NCBI RefSeq assembly: GCF_013415125.1
Contig: NZ_JACCDE010000005.1
Coordinates: forward strand, 117,128-181,127
Direction: 5' to 3'
Origin: Vreelandella glaciei
Lineage (GTDB): Bacteria; Pseudomonadota; Gammaproteobacteria; Pseudomonadales; Halomonadaceae
DNA: 64,000 bases
Part shown: one piece after another, positions 18,664-27,603 of the stretch
Numbering within the stretch: the first letter of the stretch is position 1
How the letters are laid out: each line of letters opens with the position of its first letter
Program-made: the position numbers and the translations under genes
The notes under the pieces: generated by a model
What the model saw: the letters and a program-made list of their open reading frames with translations, nothing else
What the model was told of the DNA's origin: nothing
The model's database searches: none

Positions 18664-20082
18664 TTAACGCCGCGGCAATCCGCCTGGGCCACCCATACCG
18701 CCGGGTCCGCCCATTCCTCCGGGCCCGCCTGGGCCACCGCCGCCCATCATGCCGGACATGCCGCGCATCATTTTCTGCATGCCGCCCTTCTGGCCTGCTT
18801 TCTTCATCATCTTCTGCATCTGCTTATGCTGCTTGAGCAGACGATTAAGATCAGGCACTTGCAGGCCGGCACCCGAGGCAATGCGGCGCTTGCGCGAACC
18901 ATTGATAATATCGGGCTTGCGGCGCTCTTTAGGCGTCATGGAGTTAATTAGCGCTTCCAACTTGCCCAGCTCTTTCTCAGGCCCAGGGCCTTGAGCCATC
19001 TCAGCCATCTGCCCCATACCCGGCAACTTGCCCATTAGGCCGCCCATACCACCCATCTTCTTGAGCTGCTGGAGCTGGTCGCGAAAATCTTCCAGGTCAA
19101 AGCCATCACCCTTCTTGACCTTTTTGGCCAACTTCTCGGCTTTGGACTTATCGACGGTGCGCTCGGCCTCCTCGATCAACGACAGCATGTCGCCCATGCC
19201 CAGGATGCGCGAGGCAACCCGGTCTGGGTGGAAAGGCTCTAGGGCGTCAACCTTTTCACCGACACCCATAAACTTAATGGGCTTGCCGGTAATGTGACGT
19301 ACCGACAGCGCCGCGCCACCACGAGCATCACCGTCCGCCTTGGTGAGGATCACCCCGGTTAGCGGCAACGCTTCGCTAAATGCCTTGGCGGTATTGGCGG
19401 CGTCCTGGCCGGTCATGGCGTCGACGACAAACAGCGTTTCCTGAGGCGAGACTGCTTTATGCAGCGCCTGGATCTCCGCCATCATGGCTTCGTCAATCGC
19501 CAGACGACCGGCGGTATCGATCAGCACCACATCGTGAAACTGAATCTTGGCGTGTTTGATAGCCGCTTCGGCAATCGCGACCGGCTGCTGGTCAGAGCGG
19601 GAAGGAAAGAAATCTACCTCAACCTCTTTGGCCAAGGTTTCAAGCTGGTCGATGGCCGCCGGTCGATAAACGTCGGCAGACACTACCAAGACTTTCTTTT
19701 TCTCGCGTTCGCGCAGGTAGCGGGCCAGCTTGGCCACAGAGGTGGTTTTACCCGCACCCTGTAAACCAGCCATTAACACAACGGCGGGGGAGCCTTTAAG
19801 CACAAAGCCGTCGTTGGCTTCGCCCATAATCGCTTCCAGCTCTTGCTGGACGATTTTGACGAACTGCTGGCCTGGCGACAGGCTTTTGGATACTTCCTGC
19901 CCGACCGCCCGCTCGCGCACGCGTTCGATAAACTCCTTGATAACCGGCAGCGCTACGTCGGCCTCAAGCAGTGCGCGGCGTACTTCGCGCAGGGTATCTT
20001 TAATATTGTCGTCGGTCAGGCGAGCCTGACCCTTAATCGACTTTAACGTCTGGGAAAGACGCTCACTTAGATTCTGGAACAT
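18664..20082 (-). CDS. ffh: Signal recognition particle protein Ffh (SRP54)
   Basis: The 472-aa GTPase binds signal sequences of nascent membrane proteins with 4.5S RNA and delivers them to FtsY. The N domain is followed by the G domain with P-loop GLQGAGKTTSVAKLA, DTAGRLAIDE and TKADGDARGG, then the Met-rich M domain. The C-terminus ends in a Gly-Pro-Met repeat (GGPGGMGG units), longer than in E. coli. It is transcribed away from the divergent cytochrome-assembly-like gene; the 246-bp gap holds both promoters. Confidence 0.97.
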   Translation of the reverse strand: MFQNLSERLSQTLKSIKGQARLTDDNIKDTLREVRRALLEADVALPVIKEFIERVRERAVGQEVSKSLSPGQQFVKIVQQELEAIMGEANDGFVLKGSPAVVLMAGLQGAGKTTSVAKLARYLREREKKKVLVVSADVYRPAAIDQLETLAKEVEVDFFPSRSDQQPVAIAEAAIKHAKIQFHDVVLIDTAGRLAIDEAMMAEIQALHKAVSPQETLFVVDAMTGQDAANTAKAFSEALPLTGVILTKADGDARGGAALSVRHITGKPIKFMGVGEKVDALEPFHPDRVASRILGMGDMLSLIEEAERTVDKSKAEKLAKKVKKGDGFDLEDFRDQLQQLKKMGGMGGLMGKLPGMGQMAEMAQGPGPEKELGKLEALINSMTPKERRKPDIINGSRKRRIASGAGLQVPDLNRLLKQHKQMQKMMKKAGQKGGMQKMMRGMSGMMGGGGPGGPGGMGGPGGMGGPGGLPRR

Positions 20083-20328
20083 GGGGCCTCTCTGCCTCCG
20101 TCACTGCCGTTGGCGCGCACGCCCTGGACTCATTAGTAAAAAGATTATACGCGCTCATGCTTTGAGTCTCCATGGGGTGCATTGAGCGCCATACCTATTT
20201 TCCTACGTTTGCCCTGCTGGGCGACGCCGCTTGGATTCGTTATAGTAGTTGGATAGATTCTCGTCGCAATCACACTTAATTCGTTTATTTATTCACAGCA
20301 ACGCGCTGCAAGGCGCACGGATAGCATC

Positions 20329-21126
20329 ATGCAGGCGCTCCCTTTCGCCACGATTGCTTTTGTTCTTTATGTTGCCGCGGCCATTTGGCAGGGCATGACG
20401 CTGTTCCGGCGTGTGCCTCCCCGCCAGGGCATGGTGCGCCTGCTCGCCGTATTGGGCCTACTGCTGCATATTCCTGTGGTGGTCAAATTAGTCGGCCAAT
20501 CCCCTGGCCTGCTTCCAGGCTTTACCACTAGCGCCACGCTATTAATGGCGGTGGCTGTCAACGTCGTGCTGGTGGCCAGCTTGTTTAAACCGGTGCTTAA
20601 CGCCGGTATTGCGCTCTTTCCGCTGGCGGGTGTTGCACTACTTGCCGCTACTTGGCTACCGAATCAGGGCGGCCATACCGGCCTTACACCGGGCATTTTA
20701 TTACATGCGATAAGCTCAGCCCTGGCGTTTGCCGTGCTGGCGATCGCCGCCGTTCAGGCGGTGCTGGTCGGTTTACAGAACCAGGCGTTACGCCACCACC
20801 ATATTCGCGGCATTGTGCAGTCGTTACCGCCGCTAACCACGATGGAACGGGTACTTTTTGAGCTGGTCTGGGCGGGCATTATTCTATTGACCCTATCCAT
20901 CGCGAGCGGGCTTATTTTTCTGGACAACTTCTTTGCCCAGCATTTGGCGCACAAAACCGTACTCTCGCTATTGGCCTGGGTAATATTCACGACCCTGTTA
21001 GTTGGCCGTTACCGCTTTGGCTGGCGCGGCATGCGTGCCGTCCGCTGGACGCTGGGCGGATGCGGCTTGCTGGTGTTAGCCTACTTTGGCAGTAAGTTCG
21101 TACTTGAGATACTGCTCAACAGATAA
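20329..21126 (+). CDS. CcsA/YpjD-family inner membrane protein (cytochrome c assembly domain)
   Basis: The 265-aa protein has about eight helices and matches the CcsA/CcmC-like cytochrome c assembly domain in the short YpjD (CorE) form that lies next to ffh in many gammaproteobacteria. Conserved His residues in membrane segments (LLHIPVV, ILLHAISSAL, HKTVLSLLAW) are those that bind heme in the wider family. Its place between ffh and a CorB-like gene is also the common arrangement. A role in magnesium/cobalt resistance has been proposed for relatives; here this is context only. Confidence 0.85.
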   Translation: MQALPFATIAFVLYVAAAIWQGMTLFRRVPPRQGMVRLLAVLGLLLHIPVVVKLVGQSPGLLPGFTTSATLLMAVAVNVVLVASLFKPVLNAGIALFPLAGVALLAATWLPNQGGHTGLTPGILLHAISSALAFAVLAIAAVQAVLVGLQNQALRHHHIRGIVQSLPPLTTMERVLFELVWAGIILLTLSIASGLIFLDNFFAQHLAHKTVLSLLAWVIFTTLLVGRYRFGWRGMRAVRWTLGGCGLLVLAYFGSKFVLEILLNR

Positions 21127-21231
21127 CGGCTCAATCACTAACGGGGGCGTGACCACGCCTTTGGTTGTCTTGACACACCACTCGCTACCTTCTACAAATC
21201 GAGCCTAATCCGCCACAAAGGACTTTTCGAC

Positions 21232-22506
21232 TTGAGCGACGACTTCCCCCTGGGGTTACTGTTCGGCCTGCTAGCCTTACTGATAGTGCTTTCTGCTTTC
21301 TTCTCCAGTTCTGAAACCGGCATGATGTCGATTAACCGCTACCGCTTGAGCCATCAAGCCAACAGCGGAGATCGCAGAGCCAAACGGGTCATGCGCCTGC
21401 TCACACGCCCAGACCGCCTGATTGGCGTTATCCTGATCGGTAATAATTTCGTCAACAACCTGGCGGCCTCAATTGCGACCATTATTGCCATTCACTTCTT
21501 TGGTGACGTATCAGGGCCTGCTATCTCTACCGCCCTGCTGACCATCACGATTTTGATTTTCGCCGAAGTGACGCCGAAGACCTACGCCGCGATTAAGCCC
21601 GAGCGGATTGCCTACCCCACGTCCTATGCCCTTGAGCCGCTGCTGAAAATGCTCTACCCGCTGGTATGGCTGGTTAACGTGATGTCTAACGGCCTGCTCC
21701 GGCTAGTGGGCGTTAAAAGCGTCGATAACGGCGGTGACAGCCTAACGCGTGATGAACTGCGCACGGTGGTTCACGAAGCTGGCACGTTGATTCCCTACCG
21801 TCACCGCGCCATGCTCCTGTCGATTCTTGACCTTGAGAACGTCACCGTAAATGACATTATGGTGCCCCGCCATGAGGTTTTGGGTATCGACCTGGATGAC
21901 ACGCTTGAAGATATTTTGACTCAGATTCGTACCAGTCAGCACACCCGACTGCCGGTTTATAAAGGCGACATCAATAATATTATCGGTATGCTGCATTTGC
22001 GTAATGCGGCACGCTTTCTCTCTCGGGATGAAGTCACCAAAGCATCCATTGTTCAGGAAGCCCGCGAGCCCTATTTTATTCCCGAGTCGACACCTCTCCA
22101 TACCCAACTGCTCAACTTTCAAAAGCAGAAGCGGCGCATTGGCATCGTGGTAGATGAGTATGGCGATGTTGAGGGCTTGGTCACGCTGGAAGATATTCTC
22201 GAAGAGATCGTTGGTGAGTTCACCACCGATGTCTCTGAAGATGAAGAGATTCACCAGCAGGACGACGGCAGCCATGTGATCGAAGGCACCGCCAATATTC
22301 GAGAGATTAATAAGATGCTCGGCTGGCAGCTACCTACCGATGGCCCCAAGACGCTTAACGGGCTAATCCTTGAACACCTTGAAGCTTTCCCGGAAGGCCC
22401 GGCATGCCTGCAGATCGACAATATGCGCATGGAGATTCTAGAGATCCGAGACAATCTCATTACCTCGGCACGCTGCTGGCAAAAAATACGCCTGCCACGC
22501 CGCTAG
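21232..22506 (+). CDS. CorB/HlyC-CorC family CNNM transporter
   Basis: The 424-aa protein has the DUF21/CNNM membrane domain (SSSETGMMSINRYRLSHQA at the start, then IGNNFVNNLAASIATI), two CBS domains (about residues 200-320, with DIMVPRHEVLGIDL and IGIVVDEYGDVEGLVTLEDI) and a C-terminal CorC/HlyC transporter-associated domain. Relatives take part in Mg/Co export. The start is TTG at 21232 with AAAGGA nine bases upstream; no ATG is available before SSSETGMM. It is convergent with the acyltransferase gene, with a 15-bp gap. Confidence 0.9.
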   Translation: MSDDFPLGLLFGLLALLIVLSAFFSSSETGMMSINRYRLSHQANSGDRRAKRVMRLLTRPDRLIGVILIGNNFVNNLAASIATIIAIHFFGDVSGPAISTALLTITILIFAEVTPKTYAAIKPERIAYPTSYALEPLLKMLYPLVWLVNVMSNGLLRLVGVKSVDNGGDSLTRDELRTVVHEAGTLIPYRHRAMLLSILDLENVTVNDIMVPRHEVLGIDLDDTLEDILTQIRTSQHTRLPVYKGDINNIIGMLHLRNAARFLSRDEVTKASIVQEAREPYFIPESTPLHTQLLNFQKQKRRIGIVVDEYGDVEGLVTLEDILEEIVGEFTTDVSEDEEIHQQDDGSHVIEGTANIREINKMLGWQLPTDGPKTLNGLILEHLEAFPEGPACLQIDNMRMEILEIRDNLITSARCWQKIRLPRR

Positions 22507-22521
22507 TCAGTTACAGGCAAG

Positions 22522-23187
22522 TTAATGGCGGTTGGCCAGATCCTGGTCAGCCACCGCTTTTAACGCTCTTACTCTTGCCTCAAGAAACCGCCGCAGCGCC
22601 ATATCATCGGCATCCAGACGATTGAGCGGTGGGCCGAAGTGCAAGCTGACCGGCGCACGAAACCGCTTGGGGTATTTCTTCAGCGCCTTACCACCATGGT
22701 GAGACGTCCAGGAACCCCACAAGCCTGCCAATCCAGCAGGGATTACCGGCACATCATCCCGCGCCAGGATTGTCTCCAAGCCACGGCGAAAAGCGTGAAT
22801 TTCACCGTCCGGGGTCAACCTGCCTTCAGGGAATACCATCACGACCTGGCCCTGACGAAGGGCTGCGCTTACGTCATCCAAGGCACGCCTGAGGGCGCCG
22901 GGGCTGCGCCGATCAGACTCGATGGGAATAGCGCCGACCAGTTGGAACCACCACTTCAGCCAAGGGGAATCAAAAATCGGCTGATCCATAACAAAGCGCA
23001 GCGGCCGAGGGCTAGCACCGCCGAGCACCAAGGCATCCATAAAGCTTACGTGGTTACACACCACCAGCGCCGCCCCATGCTTAGGAATATGGTGGCACCC
23101 ATGAACCTGCAGCCGGTAGCAAAGGCGCATGGAGATAAAAATCAGCCAGCGCAGCACCTGGCGAGCCGCATTGTCCCACCCACTCAC
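22522..23187 (-). CDS. PlsC-like lysophospholipid acyltransferase
   Basis: The 221-aa membrane-associated protein has the four blocks of glycerolipid acyltransferases: NHVSFMD (the HX4D catalytic motif), then GAIPIESDRRSP, VVMVFPEGRLTPDGEI and VIPAGLAGLWGS. It should acylate lysophosphatidate or a similar acceptor. The start codon overlaps the stop of the TetR gene (ATGA), so the two are translationally coupled and probably form a self-controlled lipid-modifying pair. Confidence 0.88.
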   Translation of the reverse strand: MSGWDNAARQVLRWLIFISMRLCYRLQVHGCHHIPKHGAALVVCNHVSFMDALVLGGASPRPLRFVMDQPIFDSPWLKWWFQLVGAIPIESDRRSPGALRRALDDVSAALRQGQVVMVFPEGRLTPDGEIHAFRRGLETILARDDVPVIPAGLAGLWGSWTSHHGGKALKKYPKRFRAPVSLHFGPPLNRLDADDMALRRFLEARVRALKAVADQDLANRH

Positions 23188-23798
23188 GTCGCCGCCTCAC
23201 GATGGCGCAGACCCGCCAGAATGGTACTCATCAGTTGATCCAGCAGCTCATCTACTTTTAATTGCTGACCCTGCCAATAGCCCAATCGCTCATTAAGCCC
23301 TAGCTGGACTAAACCATGAACGCTGCCCCACAGCGTGCGCCCCAAACGGCGGGCTTCGAGATCATCCAGCGCTGGCTGGTAGGATTTAAGCGACGCTTCT
23401 ACTTGGGTAAACAGCGCTTCGATCAAATCGCTCTGGCGCTGATCAAGTTCACCTTCCTTGGCTAACGGGTAATCGAAAAGCAACTGCCAGCGGTAGCAGT
23501 CTTGTTCAGCGAAAAGCCAGTAGGCACGGGCTAACGAACGTAACCATGGTTCAGGATCATCATCCACTAAACTAGTAATGGTGTGCTGCAGGCGCGCCAG
23601 CGTCTCCACATTGACGTGCTGCAGCAAGTTATTGAAGCTGCCATATAGTTTGAGTAGCGTGCTGGGGGCGCAGCCGACTTCCCTGGCCAGGGCACGCAGT
23701 GAAAGACCATGGACTGGCTGCTCAGCCAACCACTCATCACAAGCGTGCATGACCTGCGAATGGAGGGCATCGGGCGCATGCTGTCTAGGACGGGCCAT
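23184..23798 (-). CDS. TetR-family transcriptional regulator
   Basis: The 204-aa protein has an N-terminal TetR helix-turn-helix (LSLRALAREVGCAPSTLLKLYGS) and an all-helical C-terminal domain with the WGSVHGLVQLGL segment typical of the WHG-type subgroup. It is coupled to the downstream acyltransferase by a 4-bp overlap, so it likely controls membrane lipid acylation. The ligand cannot be inferred. Confidence 0.9.
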   Translation of the reverse strand: MARPRQHAPDALHSQVMHACDEWLAEQPVHGLSLRALAREVGCAPSTLLKLYGSFNNLLQHVNVETLARLQHTITSLVDDDPEPWLRSLARAYWLFAEQDCYRWQLLFDYPLAKEGELDQRQSDLIEALFTQVEASLKSYQPALDDLEARRLGRTLWGSVHGLVQLGLNERLGYWQGQQLKVDELLDQLMSTILAGLRHREAAT

Positions 23799-23988
23799 GG
23801 CGATCTCTTAAGGTCAACGGCAAACGAGGAGGAATGCCTCACTGCACTTTAGCGGGAGTAAGGGTTACTATAGGATACCTTACATCGAACACTGTTTTCG
23901 ACACTAAAACGCTACAATTCGTGCTTAATTGCGCGAATTCCTCACATCCAGGGCCACTTCCACGACGATTTTGCTTAAGGAGACAGGC

Positions 23989-24675
23989 ATGACGGGACGA
24001 CTGCATGTGCAAAACTTACCGCTAACCCGTTTATTGCCAACACTTGATCTTCAGGACCCGCTGATAGAATCCCCGAACCTAGCACCTCGACGGCCCATTT
24101 CGGCGATTCGCCTTGAGCAGGGCCAATATCGGCTCTCGTCAGTTTTCTGGGGCCTTACGCCGCCTTGGCTGGAAGTGCTGGATCACGCACCGCACTGCGC
24201 CCGGTCTGAAACCTTGGAATCTCGGACGATGTTTCGCGATGCTTTCGTTGCACGCCGCTGCGTTATTCCGGTCAGCGGTTTCTATGTATGGAAAACCCAG
24301 CCACGCAGCAAACAGCCTTTTTTAGTGACTCAGGTGTCCCGGGCACCGCTACTGCTGGGCGCTTTGTGGTGCCGCTATCACACCACCTTAACGGCGTTCA
24401 CCGATTCCACTGCCTTGATTACCGTGCCCGCTAATATTCTGCTATCACCACTAACGGATCGCCTGCCGGTGGTGATTCCCAATCATGCGCTATCCACCTG
24501 GCTCAACCCCGATACCGATACTGAAACGCTTAATTCACTACTAGCGCCCGCCCCTTTGGAACTGTTGGGCGCTTTTCCGGTATCTAAATATGTCAATAAT
24601 CCCGCCTATCAGTCATCGGCTTGTGCCCACCCCACCGGGTCGATGCTGCGATGGGCTGTGTCTCAGGAGCTGTAA
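23989..24675 (+). CDS. SRAP/YedK-fold protein lacking all catalytic residues
   Basis: The 228-aa protein matches the SRAP (HMCES/YedK) family along its length: VFWGLTPPWLEV, the ARSET box, RRCVIPVSGFYVW, then PLTDRLPVVIP and FPVSKYVNNP. In active members Cys2 crosslinks to abasic sites, helped by an Asn, a Glu and a His. Here Met is followed by Thr (MTGR instead of MCGR), the Asn of the NAR box is Cys (HCAR), the Glu of GF-Y/F-EW is Val, and the active-site His before D-R-x-P is Thr. The start at 23989 has AAGGAG at seven bases; the in-frame ATG at 23929 has none. The stop overlaps the M16 peptidase start (TAATG). Confidence 0.8.
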   Translation: MTGRLHVQNLPLTRLLPTLDLQDPLIESPNLAPRRPISAIRLEQGQYRLSSVFWGLTPPWLEVLDHAPHCARSETLESRTMFRDAFVARRCVIPVSGFYVWKTQPRSKQPFLVTQVSRAPLLLGALWCRYHTTLTAFTDSTALITVPANILLSPLTDRLPVVIPNHALSTWLNPDTDTETLNSLLAPAPLELLGAFPVSKYVNNPAYQSSACAHPTGSMLRWAVSQEL

Positions 24676-27548
24676 TGTTGCGATCCCCTTGCTTAACCCG
24701 CCGGCGGCTTTTCCCCAAGCGTGCACTGCTTGGCGTTATTGCCAGCATCGCGATGATGCCAATCGCCTTCGCCGCGAATGATGACGCCGTTGCCGACGCC
24801 ATTGCTGATACAGTCACCCCGATCATTAGCCCGTATGACAGCCGCGACTACCGGGTTTTGACGCTTGAAAATGGCCTCAATGTATTACTGGTCAGCGACC
24901 CAGAAGCTGACAAAGCGGCAGCGTCGATGAATGTACGGGTCGGCAGCGCCCAAGATCCCGATGATCTTCAGGGATTAGCGCATTTTCTCGAACATATGCT
25001 GTTTCTAGGCACCGAACCCTACCCAGAATCCGACGGCTACCAGCGCTACATTTCCAATAATGCGGGTTCCCACAACGCCTTTACCGCGCAGCAGGATACC
25101 AATTACTTCTTTGATATTGAGCCGTCGGCGCTGCCGGGTGCGCTTGACCGTTTCAGCGAATTTTTCCTTTCACCGCTGTTTAACGCCGACCACCTGGAGA
25201 GCGAGCGCAATATCGTTCACTCGGAGTATATGGCGCGCATTCGCGACGAATCCCGGCGCGAAAACGATGTGCTCAACCAACTGCTCAACCCTGACAACCC
25301 CACTACCGGCTTTGCGGTGGGTAGCCGGGAAACATTGGCCAGCCCGCCGGAAGGCGAAGCCACGCTGCGCGAGCGGGTGATCGATTTTTATCACCAGCAT
25401 TACGACGCCAATGTGATGAACCTGGCGATTGTGGCGCCGCAGCCGCTGGATCAATTGGAAGAGCTGGTAGCCGAACGCTTTGCCGATATTCCCAACAACG
25501 ACTTAAGCGTGCCGACGATTGACGCGCCGCTGGTTGTTTCAGACACGCTCCCCCACTATATCGAGCGTCAGTCGCTGCAGGATCGCCGTCAATTACGCTT
25601 CTACTTCCCGGTACCCGACCCCACCGACGACTACCGCACAAAACCCACCCAGGTAATCGCTCACCTGCTTGGCGATGAGGGTGAAGGCAGCCTGCTCGCC
25701 GTACTGCGCGATGCTGGACTGGCCGACGGTCTTTCCGCCGGCGTTGGCCGCGGTGATGGCAACCAAGCGCTGTTCACAGTCTCCATCAGCCTAACGCCCG
25801 CAGGCGCCGAGCGCCTTGACGATATTGAAGCCACCCTGTTTGCGGCCATCGAGCAACTGCGCAACGACGGCCTCGCTGATTGGCGTTACCAGGAACAAGC
25901 AGACCTCAATGAACAGGCCTTCCGCTTCCAGCAACATGGCGCCCCGCAGCAGGAAGCCACACGCCTCTCCATGAGCCTATCGCGCTACCCGGTAGAAGAC
26001 GTGCAGTACGCGGCCTACCGCATGGATGGCCCAGACGCTGAGCGCCAGCAGGCTTACCTGGATGCCCTAACGCCGGATAACATGCTGCGCTTCTACTCAG
26101 CGCCGGATGTCGAAAGCGACACCGTCTCACCGTGGTTTAATACTCAGTGGAAAGAGCAAGTACCCGACCAGCCAGGTCAGGTACTGAGTGGCTTGGAGCT
26201 CCCTGGCCCCAACCCCTTTATTGCCAGCGATTTAACGCTGCAAGAGGGCCAGGATGAGCGCCCCAGCCTACTGGTCGATACGCCATCGTTTAGCGCCTGG
26301 CATATGCAGGATGAACGCTTCGACACCCCGACAGTTGAGTGGCGCGTTAGCCTGCAAAATCCCACCGCCAGCTACTCTGCAGAAGAAGCAGTACTCACCC
26401 GGCTGCTCGCCAGCTGGCTCAACGACAGCTTGAATGAATCCCTCTACCCAGCGTGGCTAGCGGGGCAGTCGTTTAGCGCCTACCCTCACGCCCGGGGGAT
26501 GACGCTGTCGTTCTCGGGCTGGCGTGATGGCCAAACCCCGCTAATTGAAAAAGCCCTTGAGCAATTAGCGCACGCAGAGATCAGCGACAGCGCCTTTGAG
26601 CGGGTGCGCTATCAGCTACAGCGGGAGTGGCGCAACGCGCCCCAGGCGTCGCTCACCGGCCAAGCCAGCCGTACGCTAGGCGAAGCCCTGCTCACACCGC
26701 AGTGGTCTAACGCAGAGCTTCTCGCCGCCAGCGAGCGATTTGATCGGGGGCACCTGGAAAATTTTCGCAAGCGCTTTCTAAATGACCTGTACGTCGACGC
26801 TATGGCGGTGGGCAACCTGGATGCTGACCTGGCCCGTGAACAAACTCAGCTGATGCGCGCCACGCTCAAGCCACGGCTAACCCGCGACGCCATTGCTAAC
26901 TTAACCCCCCTTGCGGCCAGTGAGGAGCACCGCGTGCTGCACCCTCACAGCACGCGGGACGAGTCCTTGGTACTGCGCTATTTGCAAGGTCGCGACCAGA
27001 CCCCAGAGGAGCAAGCCACCACCGCCGTGATCGCCCAGTGGCTGGAAACACCGTTCTACCAGCAGCTGCGCACCGAGCAGCAGCTCGGCTACATCGTCAA
27101 CGCCGGCTATTCGCCGCTGCTCGAAGCGCCAGGGATTGCCCTCATGGTGCAATCACCCGACGTAGACAGCGGCACCATTGCCGAACGCATGGATGTGTTT
27201 CTTGATGAGGCTAACCAACGACTTGAACAACTCAGCGACGCTGACTTAGCGCCTTACCGCCAGGCAGTTCACGACCAGTTGCGCCAGCGCGATACCAGCC
27301 TTGCGGGCATGGCCAACCGTTATTGGCAAGCCACCGCGTTGGAAGACGTGCGCTTTGACCGCCGCGACCAACTGGCGGAATTAGTGCTTAACGTTAGCCT
27401 TGATGACATCAAAGCCCTTTGGCCATCGCTACGCGAACACATGCTAGACGTGCGTTTTAATCCAGGCGATGAACCCAGCGATGTCGGCGATTATCGGGAG
27501 GCCCGTTCACCACTGCCCAGCGTGCATGAACAGCAAGCCACCCCGTAA
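24675..27548 (+). CDS. Periplasmic M16 (pitrilysin/insulinase) zinc peptidase
   Basis: The 957-aa protein has a signal sequence (RRRLFPKRALLGVIASIAMM, cleaved near AFA-AND), then the M16 catalytic domain with inverted zinc motif HFLEH and the distal Glu in the SERNIVHSEYM segment, and three further inactive M16 domains. The C-terminal part has the RTEQQLGYIV motif near residue 810, as in protease III (PtrA), which degrades small peptides in the periplasm. The start is the ATG overlapping the SRAP-like stop, with AGGAG before it; an upstream in-frame ATG lies inside the SRAP gene. Confidence 0.9.
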   Translation: MLRSPCLTRRRLFPKRALLGVIASIAMMPIAFAANDDAVADAIADTVTPIISPYDSRDYRVLTLENGLNVLLVSDPEADKAAASMNVRVGSAQDPDDLQGLAHFLEHMLFLGTEPYPESDGYQRYISNNAGSHNAFTAQQDTNYFFDIEPSALPGALDRFSEFFLSPLFNADHLESERNIVHSEYMARIRDESRRENDVLNQLLNPDNPTTGFAVGSRETLASPPEGEATLRERVIDFYHQHYDANVMNLAIVAPQPLDQLEELVAERFADIPNNDLSVPTIDAPLVVSDTLPHYIERQSLQDRRQLRFYFPVPDPTDDYRTKPTQVIAHLLGDEGEGSLLAVLRDAGLADGLSAGVGRGDGNQALFTVSISLTPAGAERLDDIEATLFAAIEQLRNDGLADWRYQEQADLNEQAFRFQQHGAPQQEATRLSMSLSRYPVEDVQYAAYRMDGPDAERQQAYLDALTPDNMLRFYSAPDVESDTVSPWFNTQWKEQVPDQPGQVLSGLELPGPNPFIASDLTLQEGQDERPSLLVDTPSFSAWHMQDERFDTPTVEWRVSLQNPTASYSAEEAVLTRLLASWLNDSLNESLYPAWLAGQSFSAYPHARGMTLSFSGWRDGQTPLIEKALEQLAHAEISDSAFERVRYQLQREWRNAPQASLTGQASRTLGEALLTPQWSNAELLAASERFDRGHLENFRKRFLNDLYVDAMAVGNLDADLAREQTQLMRATLKPRLTRDAIANLTPLAASEEHRVLHPHSTRDESLVLRYLQGRDQTPEEQATTAVIAQWLETPFYQQLRTEQQLGYIVNAGYSPLLEAPGIALMVQSPDVDSGTIAERMDVFLDEANQRLEQLSDADLAPYRQAVHDQLRQRDTSLAGMANRYWQATALEDVRFDRRDQLAELVLNVSLDDIKALWPSLREHMLDVRFNPGDEPSDVGDYREARSPLPSVHEQQATP

Positions 27549-27580
27549 CACTTAATCGTAACGGCTCGTTATTGATAGCA

Positions 27581-27603
27581 GCTCAGGCGTCAAACGCCTG
27601 AGC
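27581..27603. other. Perfect 10-bp hairpin across the sbcB stop codon
   Basis: GCTCAGGCGT and its exact complement are separated by only three bases (CAA), and the hairpin covers the last codons of sbcB. No T tract follows on either strand, so a standard rho-independent terminator is not supported. It lies between two convergent genes and may be a processed 3' end. Confidence 0.5.
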
